Assembly: GCA_937974135.1 (NCBI GenBank)
Contig: CALJIH010000171.1
Location: 1-6,179 of the forward strand
Reading direction: 5' to 3'
Source of the DNA: an uncultured Cocleimonas sp.
Lineage (GTDB): Bacteria; Pseudomonadota; Gammaproteobacteria; Thiotrichales; Thiotrichaceae
Length of the DNA stretch: 6,179 nucleotides
Positions 1 to 5,891 of this stretch are shown here, in pieces (within the stretch, counting starts at the first letter, position 1; every line of letters begins with the position of its first letter). A model generated the notes under the pieces. The model was not told the DNA's origin and ran no database searches. It was given only the letters and a program-made list of their open reading frames with translations. The position numbers and the translations under genes were made by a program.

Positions 1-4
1 GACA

Positions 5-1192
5 ATGCTGTTAATTTCAGTATTGCTTGTGCTGATTGGGTCTATTCCTTCCAGACCTGGGATTAAATGGTGGGTTCTATCTACGTTGATGCAAACCATC
101 AGCTTTCTTATCGGGTTTGCTTTTTTTGAAAGCGAATCGACTACATTTGGCGCAATCGTTTTTTATCTTTTGGGGTTGGTAGCCGCTTTTGGTCTGAGTA
201 CAGGAACGCTTTTATTTGCTAATGTTTCGGTTAATGTAAAACAGCGGATTGGGGTGTTAGCCATAGCCATAGCGCTAGTGACAGAACTAGTCATTTATGG
301 GCATACCTTTATGGCTAGTTTGTGTTTTGCACTGTATAACGCTTTTTATCTGTTTAGCACAGCGAAGAAAATTTATAGCATTAAAGACAATAGCGTTAAC
401 TTTAAAATCCCAGCTATGCTAATGATAATCAATGCTATTCATTGGCTAGATTTTCCCTTTCTTAGTCGGGTTGAATGGTTTGTTCCGATAGGTTTTATGT
501 TTGGAATGGTTCTGTTAAATATAATCTTTCTTAATCTATCAATTTGCGCATTGTTACAATTTATCGAGCAAACCAAAGAATCTGAACGCCTTGCATTACA
601 AGCCTCAACCTATGACAGCTTGACTGGTTTATATAATAGAGGTCAATTAGAAGGGTTGTTTGATAATTATGCAAAGGAAGCTAATCAATTAGAACGTTCA
701 TTTATTCTATTGTATTTTGATTTGGACGGCTTTAAGCAAATCAACGACAGTTATGGGCATAAATGTGGTGATTTGATTCTGAAAACAGTGGCAGAAAGGA
801 TGACTGAATGGCTTGGCAATAAAGGTGATGCCATACGAATTGGGGGAGATGAGCTGGTGGTACTCACTAAGCTCAGTGGCGTTTACGAAAGAGAGAATGC
901 AGTGACTGCGGCAAAGCGGTTGTTAGCGCTTATTGAAGAACCTATTTATGAAGGGGATCATCGCTTCGAGGTGAGTGCTAGTATTGGTGGATGTGGTTAC
1001 GGGGTGCCTTTGTGTAATTTGGATGATATGTTGAATAAGGCGGATAAGCTTATGTATGTGGCTAAACAAGCTGGCGGTAAGCAGGTTTATTTCTCACATT
1101 CGCAAGAACCATGTAAAAAATCAGTCAGCAAAAATATGCTCCAAGAGTTACCCAGTAAGAATGATGATGACGAGCAAAAATTGGCTATTTAA
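5..1192 (+). CDS. Membrane-anchored diguanylate cyclase (GGDEF domain), probably 5'-partial
   Basis: This protein should make cyclic di-GMP from two GTP at the inner face of the cytoplasmic membrane. Residues 1 to about 190 hold six or seven hydrophobic segments with no recognised sensory family. After a short linker, residues about 200-370 form the GGDEF domain: DSLTGLYNR at its start, FDLDGFKQIND with metal-binding D239, and the active-site signature RIGGDEL at residues 278-284. L for F at the last position is tolerated in active cyclases. The inhibitory RxxD site normally just upstream is missing: NKGD stands there, one residue closer than usual. The C-terminal 30 residues are polar and look disordered. 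The frame is open to the window edge, no ribosome binding site is visible, and the first hydrophobic stretch is too short for a full helix, so the true start probably lies upstream. The gene runs toward the minus-strand regulator gene and has no evident link to the catabolic operon. Confidence 0.9.
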   Translation: MLLISVLLVLIGSIPSRPGIKWWVLSTLMQTISFLIGFAFFESESTTFGAIVFYLLGLVAAFGLSTGTLLFANVSVNVKQRIGVLAIAIALVTELVIYGHTFMASLCFALYNAFYLFSTAKKIYSIKDNSVNFKIPAMLMIINAIHWLDFPFLSRVEWFVPIGFMFGMVLLNIIFLNLSICALLQFIEQTKESERLALQASTYDSLTGLYNRGQLEGLFDNYAKEANQLERSFILLYFDLDGFKQINDSYGHKCGDLILKTVAERMTEWLGNKGDAIRIGGDELVVLTKLSGVYERENAVTAAKRLLALIEEPIYEGDHRFEVSASIGGCGYGVPLCNLDDMLNKADKLMYVAKQAGGKQVYFSHSQEPCKKSVSKNMLQELPSKNDDDEQKLAI

Positions 1193-1247
1193 ATGCTGCC
1201 TATAAAAGCAAATGTGAATGAATCAGCTAAAGCGAATTTAAAAAGGG

Positions 1248-1265
1248 CAAAAAGTAGGGGGGTGT
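1248..1265. repeat. Poly-G motif, left member of an inverted pair
   Basis: The stretch reads CAAAAAGTA, six G, then TGT. Its reverse complement recurs at 5789-5807 with seven C instead of six, otherwise identical over about 18 bases. The two copies point in opposite directions and bracket the regulator plus the four-gene operon. The shared sequence is directly visible. Whether it is the tip of a dispersed repeat or something functional is unknown. Confidence 0.6.
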
Positions 1266-1266
1266 G

Positions 1267-1368
1267 TTTCGACAAGCTCAGCACAAATAAATTGGCATAC
1301 TTTGACTAAGCTCAGTACGAGTGCTCAATACAAGCCTTTACATACTTCAATTATGCTCAGTATAAGTG
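1267..1368. repeat. Cluster of degenerate GCTCAG-core repeats
   Basis: Four related cores lie in about 100 bases: GCTCAGCACAAA at 1276, GCTCAGTACGAG at 1310, GCTCAATACAAG at 1323 and GCTCAGTATAAG at 1355. The copies at 1296-1323 and 1341-1368 match over 28 bases (both start CATACTT and end AAGTG or GAGTG) with a period of 45. The first copy includes TTCGACAAGCTCAG, a string I recall as common in dispersed intergenic repeats of many bacteria. The cluster fills most of the 203-bp gap between the convergent cyclase and regulator genes. No coding potential or clear intrinsic terminator was seen in that gap. Confidence 0.6.
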
Positions 1369-1395
1369 TTATTCAGAGTGGTTTTTGTTTTGAAA

Positions 1396-2064
1396 CTACT
1401 GCGAATTTAAAGAATTGACTTGTTGTAAGGCAATCTCTTTTGCTTGCTTTAAATGATCTTTACAGGCTTGTGCGGCGGCATCTTCATCGTGCTGTTTTAT
1501 CGCCTCAATAATCGCTAGTAACTTTTTCGGGCCTTCCACTGATCTACCATGCGTTCTTAAGGTAAGTGCACGTAATTGTCCAATCCGGCCGTTGAGTTGT
1601 TCGACCAAATCCCAGGCGACACTTTTTTCACCTGCATCAAATATGGTTTTATATAATTTGCGCGTATCAGATAAAGCTTGTTGAATGTTGTCTTCTTCAA
1701 GAGCATGGCTGATGTGCTCATAATACATTTCTAATTTACTGATAACTTCATCGTCTGCATTTGCTGCACAACTTGTTACTGCTGAGACTTCGAGCATGGT
1801 ACGAATTTCATAGATTTCTTCGATTTGAGTCACATCTAGTGAGGCAACTGTAGGGCCTACATTTGGTACAGTGGTAACCAGTTGATCGCTTTCTAGATGT
1901 CGTATACATTCTCGGATAACTGTACGACTAACGCCCAATTTTTCGCATAGCACGCGTTCAACTAAGCGTTCGCCAGGTGCAAAATGGCCTAAAGCTATGG
2001 CCTCTCTTAATTGTTTAAGAGCGGTTTCTTTTAGTGTTTTAGGACGTTTTAAATTTGTTAACAT
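1396..2064 (-). CDS. GntR-family transcriptional regulator, FCD (FadR/VanR-like) subgroup
   Basis: This is a DNA-binding regulator, most likely a repressor of the divergent catabolic operon that is released by a pathway compound. Residues about 9-76 form the N-terminal winged helix-turn-helix typical of GntR proteins (APGERLVE, then the helix pair around EKLGVSRTVIRECIRHLE, then a wing around VPNVGPTV). Residues about 80-212 are the all-helical FCD effector domain. The 222-residue length is normal for the subgroup. FCD domains usually bind a metal through an Asp and three His. Here D133 and H204 are kept, but the position four or five residues after D133 is Y138 (in DTRKLYKTIF), and the middle His position appears to be L182 or nearby. 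Effector binding may therefore be metal-independent. The start ATG is 115 bases from that of the first operon gene, and the gap carries a fitting operator at 2132-2151. No strong ribosome binding site is visible. Confidence 0.92.
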   Translation of the reverse strand: MLTNLKRPKTLKETALKQLREAIALGHFAPGERLVERVLCEKLGVSRTVIRECIRHLESDQLVTTVPNVGPTVASLDVTQIEEIYEIRTMLEVSAVTSCAANADDEVISKLEMYYEHISHALEEDNIQQALSDTRKLYKTIFDAGEKSVAWDLVEQLNGRIGQLRALTLRTHGRSVEGPKKLLAIIEAIKQHDEDAAAQACKDHLKQAKEIALQQVNSLNSQ

Positions 2065-2122
2065 AATGAAGGTATTTTATATCAAATAAAAGTATAAAGT
2101 TAATTTACCCATTGAATTTGCA

Positions 2123-2151
2123 TTAATTAATATTGTATACCATCATACAAT
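2123..2151 (+). promoter_or_regulatory. Candidate promoter of the catabolic operon
   Basis: TACAAT at 2146-2151 is a good -10 hexamer (five of six). Seventeen bases upstream is only a weak -35-like TTAATT at 2123-2128; TTGAAT at 2112 is nearer the consensus but badly spaced. Transcription would start near 2158, about 22 bases before the preferred ATG at 2180. A weak -35 with the operator over the -10 suits a promoter that is repressed or needs help. This is a prediction from pattern only. Confidence 0.4.
2132..2151. promoter_or_regulatory. Inverted-repeat operator, probably for the divergent GntR/FCD regulator
   Basis: The site is ATTGTAT, six bases, ATACAAT: a perfect seven-base inverted repeat. 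The left half runs on as GTATAC, so it resembles the TTGTATACAA-type boxes known for FCD regulators such as VanR. It lies between the divergent regulator and operon genes and covers the likely -10 of the operon, so a bound protein would block RNA polymerase. The repeat is seen directly; its use by this regulator is inferred. Confidence 0.65.
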
Positions 2152-2179
2152 AAGTTGGTTTTTATAGATGAGAAAAAAT

Positions 2180-2794
2180 ATGGAACTTGAGATCCGTAAA
2201 TTAGTGAATTTCGAAGAAGAAGTCTACATTGAAGGCTTCAAAAAAGCAGAAAAACCTTGGCGCATGTTTGCTGTTGCTGCGGTCATTACGAATCCATGGG
2301 CGGGTCGTTATGTTGAAGATCTAAATCCTGAAATTCGTGCTTATGGCCCCGTTCTTGGCGAGTTAATGACCAAGCGTATTATCGATATTGCTAGCCAAGA
2401 GGGTATGGCGGGAGGCGAAGCAATCGAAGCCTATGGTAAGGCCGCGGTAGTAGGCACAAATGGTGAAATTGAGCATGCTTCGGGTTTAATTCATACGCTT
2501 CATTTTGGGAATCACTATCGTGAGGCAGTCGGGGCTAAAAGTTATTTATCCTTTACCAATACGCGTGGCCCAGCGAATGCACCTATTGCCGTGCCGTTAA
2601 TGGACAAAAACGATGCGGGTAAGCGTTCGCATTATTTAACTATTCAGTTTTCGATTGCTGATGCACCTGGACCAGATGAGATTGTGATTGTCTTGGGTGG
2701 TGCTTCTGGTGGTCGTCCGCATCATCGTATTGGTGATCGTTATAAAGATTTAGCAGAGCTTGGCTATGACGTCGATAACCCTGCCGCGGTCTAG
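2180..2794 (+). CDS. DUF1185 / PF06684 'amino acid synthesis' family protein
   Basis: This is a 204-residue cytosolic protein of the PF06684 family. Crystal structures of the family show a chorismate-mutase-like fold and hexamers, but no reaction is established. Conserved-looking stretches are TNPWAGRY (residues 37-44), GEIEHASGLIH (95-105, with charged and His residues suited to a catalytic site) and the Gly/His/Arg-rich GASGGRPHHRIGDRYKD (174-190). There are no membrane segments or signal peptide. I prefer ATG 2180 over the in-frame ATG at 2168. The family usually opens with M followed closely by EIRK, GAG lies seven bases before 2180, and 2168 would leave a leader of about ten bases with no ribosome binding site. 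It is the first gene of the operon, and its end overlaps the hydrolase gene by 29 bases, implying coupled expression. A role in handling an unstable ring-opening product is a guess. Confidence 0.85.
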   Translation: MELEIRKLVNFEEEVYIEGFKKAEKPWRMFAVAAVITNPWAGRYVEDLNPEIRAYGPVLGELMTKRIIDIASQEGMAGGEAIEAYGKAAVVGTNGEIEHASGLIHTLHFGNHYREAVGAKSYLSFTNTRGPANAPIAVPLMDKNDAGKRSHYLTIQFSIADAPGPDEIVIVLGGASGGRPHHRIGDRYKDLAELGYDVDNPAAV

Positions 2795-3599
2795 AGCTGC
2801 TGATGGTTTAGCCTTTCACCAGACAGGTGAAGGCATACCGATACTGTTTATCCACGGGGTAGGCTTGCGTTCGGAAAGTTGGTATCAACAAGTAGATGCT
2901 TTCAAAAACGATTTCTCAGTATTTACGGTAGATATACCGGGACACGGCGAAAGCGACTTATTGCATCAACCAGAACCAGAATTGTTTGATTACACTGAAA
3001 AAATGGCGAAGTTCATCATTGATGAGGTGAAACAACCAGCAATCATTGTGGGTCATTCGATGGGTGCCTTACTAGCTTTATCCTTGGCCAAGGAATACCC
3101 AGAATTATGCACGGCTGTGGTGGCGATGAATACTATTTATAAACGCAGCGACGAAGCAAAACAAGCCGTGCAAGAGAGAGCATCAAAGCTGGCTAAATTA
3201 ACCGGTGCCGATGCTTGTGCACCGATCAGTCGTTGGTTTAGCGAAACCCCATCGAAGCAAGATGAATATCATGCCGAGTTGTGTCGAGAATGGTTATTGT
3301 CAGCTAATTTACAAGGCTATGGTGCAGCTTATAAAGTCTTTGCTTACGAGGATGGTCCAAAAACTTCGGCTGTCAGTCGTTTTACTATGCCTGTGTTGTA
3401 TGTAACTGGTGAGCTGGATAAAAATTCAAATGTGTCGATGACAAATGCCTTGGCCAACATAACACCAAATGCAGAAGCGGTAATCATTAATGATTCGCGG
3501 CATATGACGCCATTGACGCATGCAGATGAAGTGAACCATGCCGTAATCAAGTTTTTAGAAAGGCGATTATTAAATACGGCAAGCGAAAAACTAGGCTAG
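2766..3599 (+). CDS. Alpha/beta hydrolase, TgnD/RutD-like
   Basis: This is a 277-residue cytosolic alpha/beta-fold hydrolase. The oxyanion-hole motif HGVGL lies near residue 31, followed by DIPGHGESD. The nucleophile elbow is GHSMG with S98, the probable acid is D218 in GELDKN, and the catalytic His is H246 in DSRHMTPL, so the triad is complete. In this setting it may hydrolyse the enamide or amide left after ring cleavage. The trigonelline pathway enzyme TgnD, which releases succinate semialdehyde, methylamine, formate and CO2, is the model. Family alone does not fix the substrate; esterase or lactonase activity is possible. I chose ATG 2766; an in-frame TTG lies two codons upstream at 2760. 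Neither has a good ribosome binding site, and both lie inside the upstream gene, so translation is probably coupled to it. Confidence 0.88.
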   Translation: MTSITLPRSRAADGLAFHQTGEGIPILFIHGVGLRSESWYQQVDAFKNDFSVFTVDIPGHGESDLLHQPEPELFDYTEKMAKFIIDEVKQPAIIVGHSMGALLALSLAKEYPELCTAVVAMNTIYKRSDEAKQAVQERASKLAKLTGADACAPISRWFSETPSKQDEYHAELCREWLLSANLQGYGAAYKVFAYEDGPKTSAVSRFTMPVLYVTGELDKNSNVSMTNALANITPNAEAVIINDSRHMTPLTHADEVNHAVIKFLERRLLNTASEKLG

Positions 3600-3632
3600 A
3601 ATCGATGCATAAGGTGCTGAGAAAAAACGAAT

Positions 3633-4550
3633 ATGAGTAATATGAACCCTAAAGAACTGAGGAATGCATTTGGCACATTTATGACGGGTGTCACGGTTGT
3701 TACTACCAAAAGTAATGAAGGTGAAAATATTGGGTTTACCGCAAATTCATTTACTTCAGTATCTCTAGACCCACCACTGTTATTGGTGTGCTTGGGAAAA
3801 TCTATGGGTTGTTACCCGGTGTTCGAAAGCTGTTCTCATTTTGTGGTTAATATCTTGGCTGAAGCGCAAGAAGATGTATCAAATTTATTTGCCAGCTATG
3901 ATGGCGATCGTTTTTCTAAAGTCGCTTGGCATGAAGATCAAAATGGGATGCCATTAATTAACGGCGTCACGACCAGTTTTTCATGCAAAAACCACCAGCA
4001 AATAGACGCGGGTGATCACATGATTTTGATGGGAGAGATTACTCACTTTGAAACCACAGGCCACGAAGGTTTAGGTTATTCAAATCAAGGCTATTACAGT
4101 TTAGGTTTAGAACGTGGTGCAGTGGAAGCGCCAACTTCTGCGCATTCCTTTAAAGTTGGGGTGATTGTCGAATCTGAAGGTTCGGTATTGTTGCAAAAAA
4201 CCGAAAAAGGCTTGCAACTACCCAGCGTTGAAATCGAAAATCGTAATGGTGCTTTGGGTGCGATTCAAAAGCATCTCGCAGACAATAATAATAAAGTTGA
4301 ATTAGGCCCTGTTTATTCAATTTTTGATGACAAAAAATCCGGCGAATATTCTGTGTATTTTCTAGCGAATAGTGATTCGCAAGAAACCTCAGCGCTAGGA
4401 GATTTTTATCCTGTGGAATCCTTAATTGATTTACCCATGGCATCAAATGCCTTAAAAACCATGCTAGATCGCTATTCCTTAGAAAGAAAATCAGGAGTGT
4501 TTGGTTTGTATCTAGGTGATGATAGCGAAGGGGATGTTCACACGGTATGA
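3633..4550 (+). CDS. Flavin reductase (split-barrel, HpaC/RutF-like) with C-terminal Nudix-like domain
   Basis: The N-terminal half (residues about 6-165) is a flavin reductase-like FMN-binding split barrel: LRNAFGTFMTGVTVVTT, then GFTANSFTSVSLDPPLLLVCL for flavin binding, then GDHMILMGEI and the closing GYYSLG. Such proteins use NAD(P)H to supply reduced flavin to a partner monooxygenase, here almost surely the next gene's product; TgnB is the model. The protein has 305 residues, whereas single-domain members have about 160-190. The extra part, from about 171, opens VGVIVESEGSVLLQKTEKGL and looks like a Nudix fold. The catalytic REXXEEXG core of the Nudix box is absent, so it is probably a non-hydrolytic sensing or binding domain. 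The gene begins 33 bases after the hydrolase stop and ends 34 bases before the oxygenase. ATG 3633 has only a weak ribosome binding site; ATG 3642 (residue 4) is an alternative. Confidence 0.88.
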   Translation: MSNMNPKELRNAFGTFMTGVTVVTTKSNEGENIGFTANSFTSVSLDPPLLLVCLGKSMGCYPVFESCSHFVVNILAEAQEDVSNLFASYDGDRFSKVAWHEDQNGMPLINGVTTSFSCKNHQQIDAGDHMILMGEITHFETTGHEGLGYSNQGYYSLGLERGAVEAPTSAHSFKVGVIVESEGSVLLQKTEKGLQLPSVEIENRNGALGAIQKHLADNNNKVELGPVYSIFDDKKSGEYSVYFLANSDSQETSALGDFYPVESLIDLPMASNALKTMLDRYSLERKSGVFGLYLGDDSEGDVHTV

Positions 4551-4584
4551 ATGACGACGTAAATTTACCAAGAGGAAATGATCT

Positions 4585-5622
4585 ATGAAATTTTCTTTAT
4601 TCGCACATATGGAAAGGGTGGAAGCCGAAAAATCACATCGCGAATTGTATGAGGAATTTATCTCATTGTGCAAAATAGCGGATGAAGGTGGCATGCATGC
4701 GATTTGGAGTGGTGAACATCACGGTATGGAATTTACAATCGCGCCAAATCCATTTACCACCTTGGTTGATCTTGCGAATCACACAAAAAATGTGCGTTTA
4801 GGCACAGGTACAGTGATTGCACCGTTTTGGAATCCAATAGGTTTGGCGGGTGAGTCAGCGATGGCAGATGTCATCACTAATGGTCGTATCGATATCGGTA
4901 TCGCGCGTGGTGCCTATGTTTACGAATATGAACGCATGCGCCCTGGTATGGATGCTTGGGAAGCGGGGTTACGTATGCGCGAGATTATTCCTGCAGTGAA
5001 AAAACTCTGGGAAGGTGATTACGCACACGATGGTGAATATTATCAGTTCCCGAAAAGTACCAGTGCGCCAAAACCCGTACAAGAGGGTGGGCCGCCAATG
5101 TGGGTTGCCGCACGTGATCCGAATAGCTTTGAATTTGCGATTGAAAACCACTGTAATGTGCAAGTCACACCGCTTTGGTCTGGCACCGAAGAAATCGAAG
5201 ACTTAATGAAAAAGTTTAATGATGCTTGCGCGAAGTTTAGTGATATTCCTCGACCTAAAGCGATGTTATTGCAACACGCTTATGTGGGAAAAGATCAAGC
5301 TTCTTTAGAACGGGCAAGTAAATTACTGAGTCGTTTCTATTGTTATTTTGGTGCATGGTTTAAAAACGAGAGACCAGTGTCACAGGCGCAAATCAAACCA
5401 TTAAGTGATGAAGAAATGGCTAAAATGGAAATGTATAGTCCCGAAAATATGATGAATAACTTATTGATTGGAACACCGAAACAAGTGATTGATCGTCTCA
5501 AGCATTATGAAGATCTTGGTTATGATGAGTTTTCATTCTGGATGGATTCGGGGATGACCAGCAAAGACAAACACGAATCACTGTCACGCTTTATTGATGA
5601 AGTTATGCCAGCGTTTAGTTAG
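4585..5622 (+). CDS. Luciferase-like flavin-dependent monooxygenase (TgnA-type oxygenase component)
   Basis: This 345-residue protein of the bacterial luciferase-like family has a TIM barrel that uses reduced FMN and O2. Family features are the MKFSLFAHMER start strand, IWSGEHHGMEF (residues 40-50) in the active-site region, RLGTGTVIAPFWNP, the TNGRIDIGIARGAY segment, PPMWVAARDP in the flavin-phosphate half of the barrel, and IGTPKQVIDRL from residue 295 near the C-terminus. Cofactor reduction should come from the reductase encoded just upstream. By context the reaction is oxidative cleavage of an N-heterocyclic ring. The opening and the EHH.ME stretch resemble what I recall of trigonelline oxygenase TgnA, but I could not align them. 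Pyridine or homarine are alternative substrates. The gene has the best ribosome binding site of the operon, AGAGGA at 4571-4576, eight bases before the ATG, fitting high expression of the slow oxygenase. Its stop codon lies at the tip of the long palindrome. Confidence 0.9.
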   Translation: MKFSLFAHMERVEAEKSHRELYEEFISLCKIADEGGMHAIWSGEHHGMEFTIAPNPFTTLVDLANHTKNVRLGTGTVIAPFWNPIGLAGESAMADVITNGRIDIGIARGAYVYEYERMRPGMDAWEAGLRMREIIPAVKKLWEGDYAHDGEYYQFPKSTSAPKPVQEGGPPMWVAARDPNSFEFAIENHCNVQVTPLWSGTEEIEDLMKKFNDACAKFSDIPRPKAMLLQHAYVGKDQASLERASKLLSRFYCYFGAWFKNERPVSQAQIKPLSDEEMAKMEMYSPENMMNNLLIGTPKQVIDRLKHYEDLGYDEFSFWMDSGMTSKDKHESLSRFIDEVMPAFS

Positions 5623-5786
5623 GAGACCTTTAAACGAAAATTATAATGGATTAAAACAGCTTGAATTCCCTATTTTTTCCTAAAAAATTCGTTGAATAGC
5701 TAATGCTATTCCTCTCATTTTTTAGAAAAAACTAGAAAATTACGCTTGTTTTACCCTCATCATAATCTTCATTTAAAGATCTCTAA
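5619..5786. repeat. Long imperfect palindrome (foldback; ERIC- or MITE-like element)
   Basis: Positions 5619-5700 and 5705-5786 are inverted copies, matching at about 63 of 84 aligned columns with four single-base gaps by my hand alignment. The centre is GAATAGC-TAAT-GCTATTC (5694-5711). Flanking blocks include TAAAAAAT/ATTTTTTA, TTTTTT/AAAAAA, TAAAAC/GTTTTA and CTTTAAA/TTTAAAG, and the tips are TTAG/CTAA. The left tip contributes the stop codon of the monooxygenase gene. Length and form recall intergenic palindromes such as ERIC or non-coding MITE-like elements; it is not the enterobacterial ERIC sequence. In the transcript it would fold into one long hairpin, which could affect RNA stability or read-through into the dehydrogenase. 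It lacks the GC-rich stem plus immediate U-run of a normal terminator. Confidence 0.75.
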
Positions 5787-5788
5787 AG

Positions 5789-5807
5789 ACACCCCCCCTA
5801 CTTTTTG
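5789..5807. repeat. Poly-C motif, right member of the inverted pair
   Basis: ACA, seven C, then TACTTTTTG is the reverse complement of the motif at 1248-1265, differing by one extra base in the homopolymer. It sits just outside the long palindrome. CTAC-TTTTT-GTAG (5798-5810) could form a very small hairpin. From 5808 to 5881, before the dehydrogenase ribosome binding site, I see only AT-rich sequence with no convincing promoter. Confidence 0.55.
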
Positions 5808-5891
5808 TAGTTTTCTAATCAAGCTGTTAAAAGTAGTTTAAATAGAAATAGATTCACAGAATAATTAATAAAGCATATAGCGGAGAAAAAA

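Noticed and set aside
1267..1368. CRISPR array
   Set aside because: The repeat units are degenerate, unevenly spaced (13-45 bases) and without unique spacers of constant length.
3205..3550. Open frames of 66 codons (plus, 3205-3405) and 68 codons (minus, 3344-3550) within the hydrolase gene
   Set aside because: Both overlap the catalytic core of the hydrolase in other frames and show no domain or ribosome binding site.
3605..3640. Eleven-codon mini-frame overlapping the flavin reductase start
   Set aside because: AT-rich, with no ribosome binding site of its own and no attenuator-like composition; most likely chance.
4150..4446. 98-codon open frame on the minus strand inside the flavin reductase gene
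   Set aside because: It lies wholly antisense to a well-supported domain, has no recognisable family, and its composition is that of a shadow frame.
5694..5731. Intrinsic terminator at the palindrome centre (GAATAGC-TAAT-GCTATTC followed by a T-run)
   Set aside because: The stem is AT-rich and the T-run starts seven bases after it and is itself part of the outer arm; the structure fits a foldback element better than a terminator.
1248..5807. Composite transposon carrying the cluster
   Set aside because: The flanking inverted motifs are only about 18 bases, with no transposase gene, no target duplication and no insertion-sequence ends in view.
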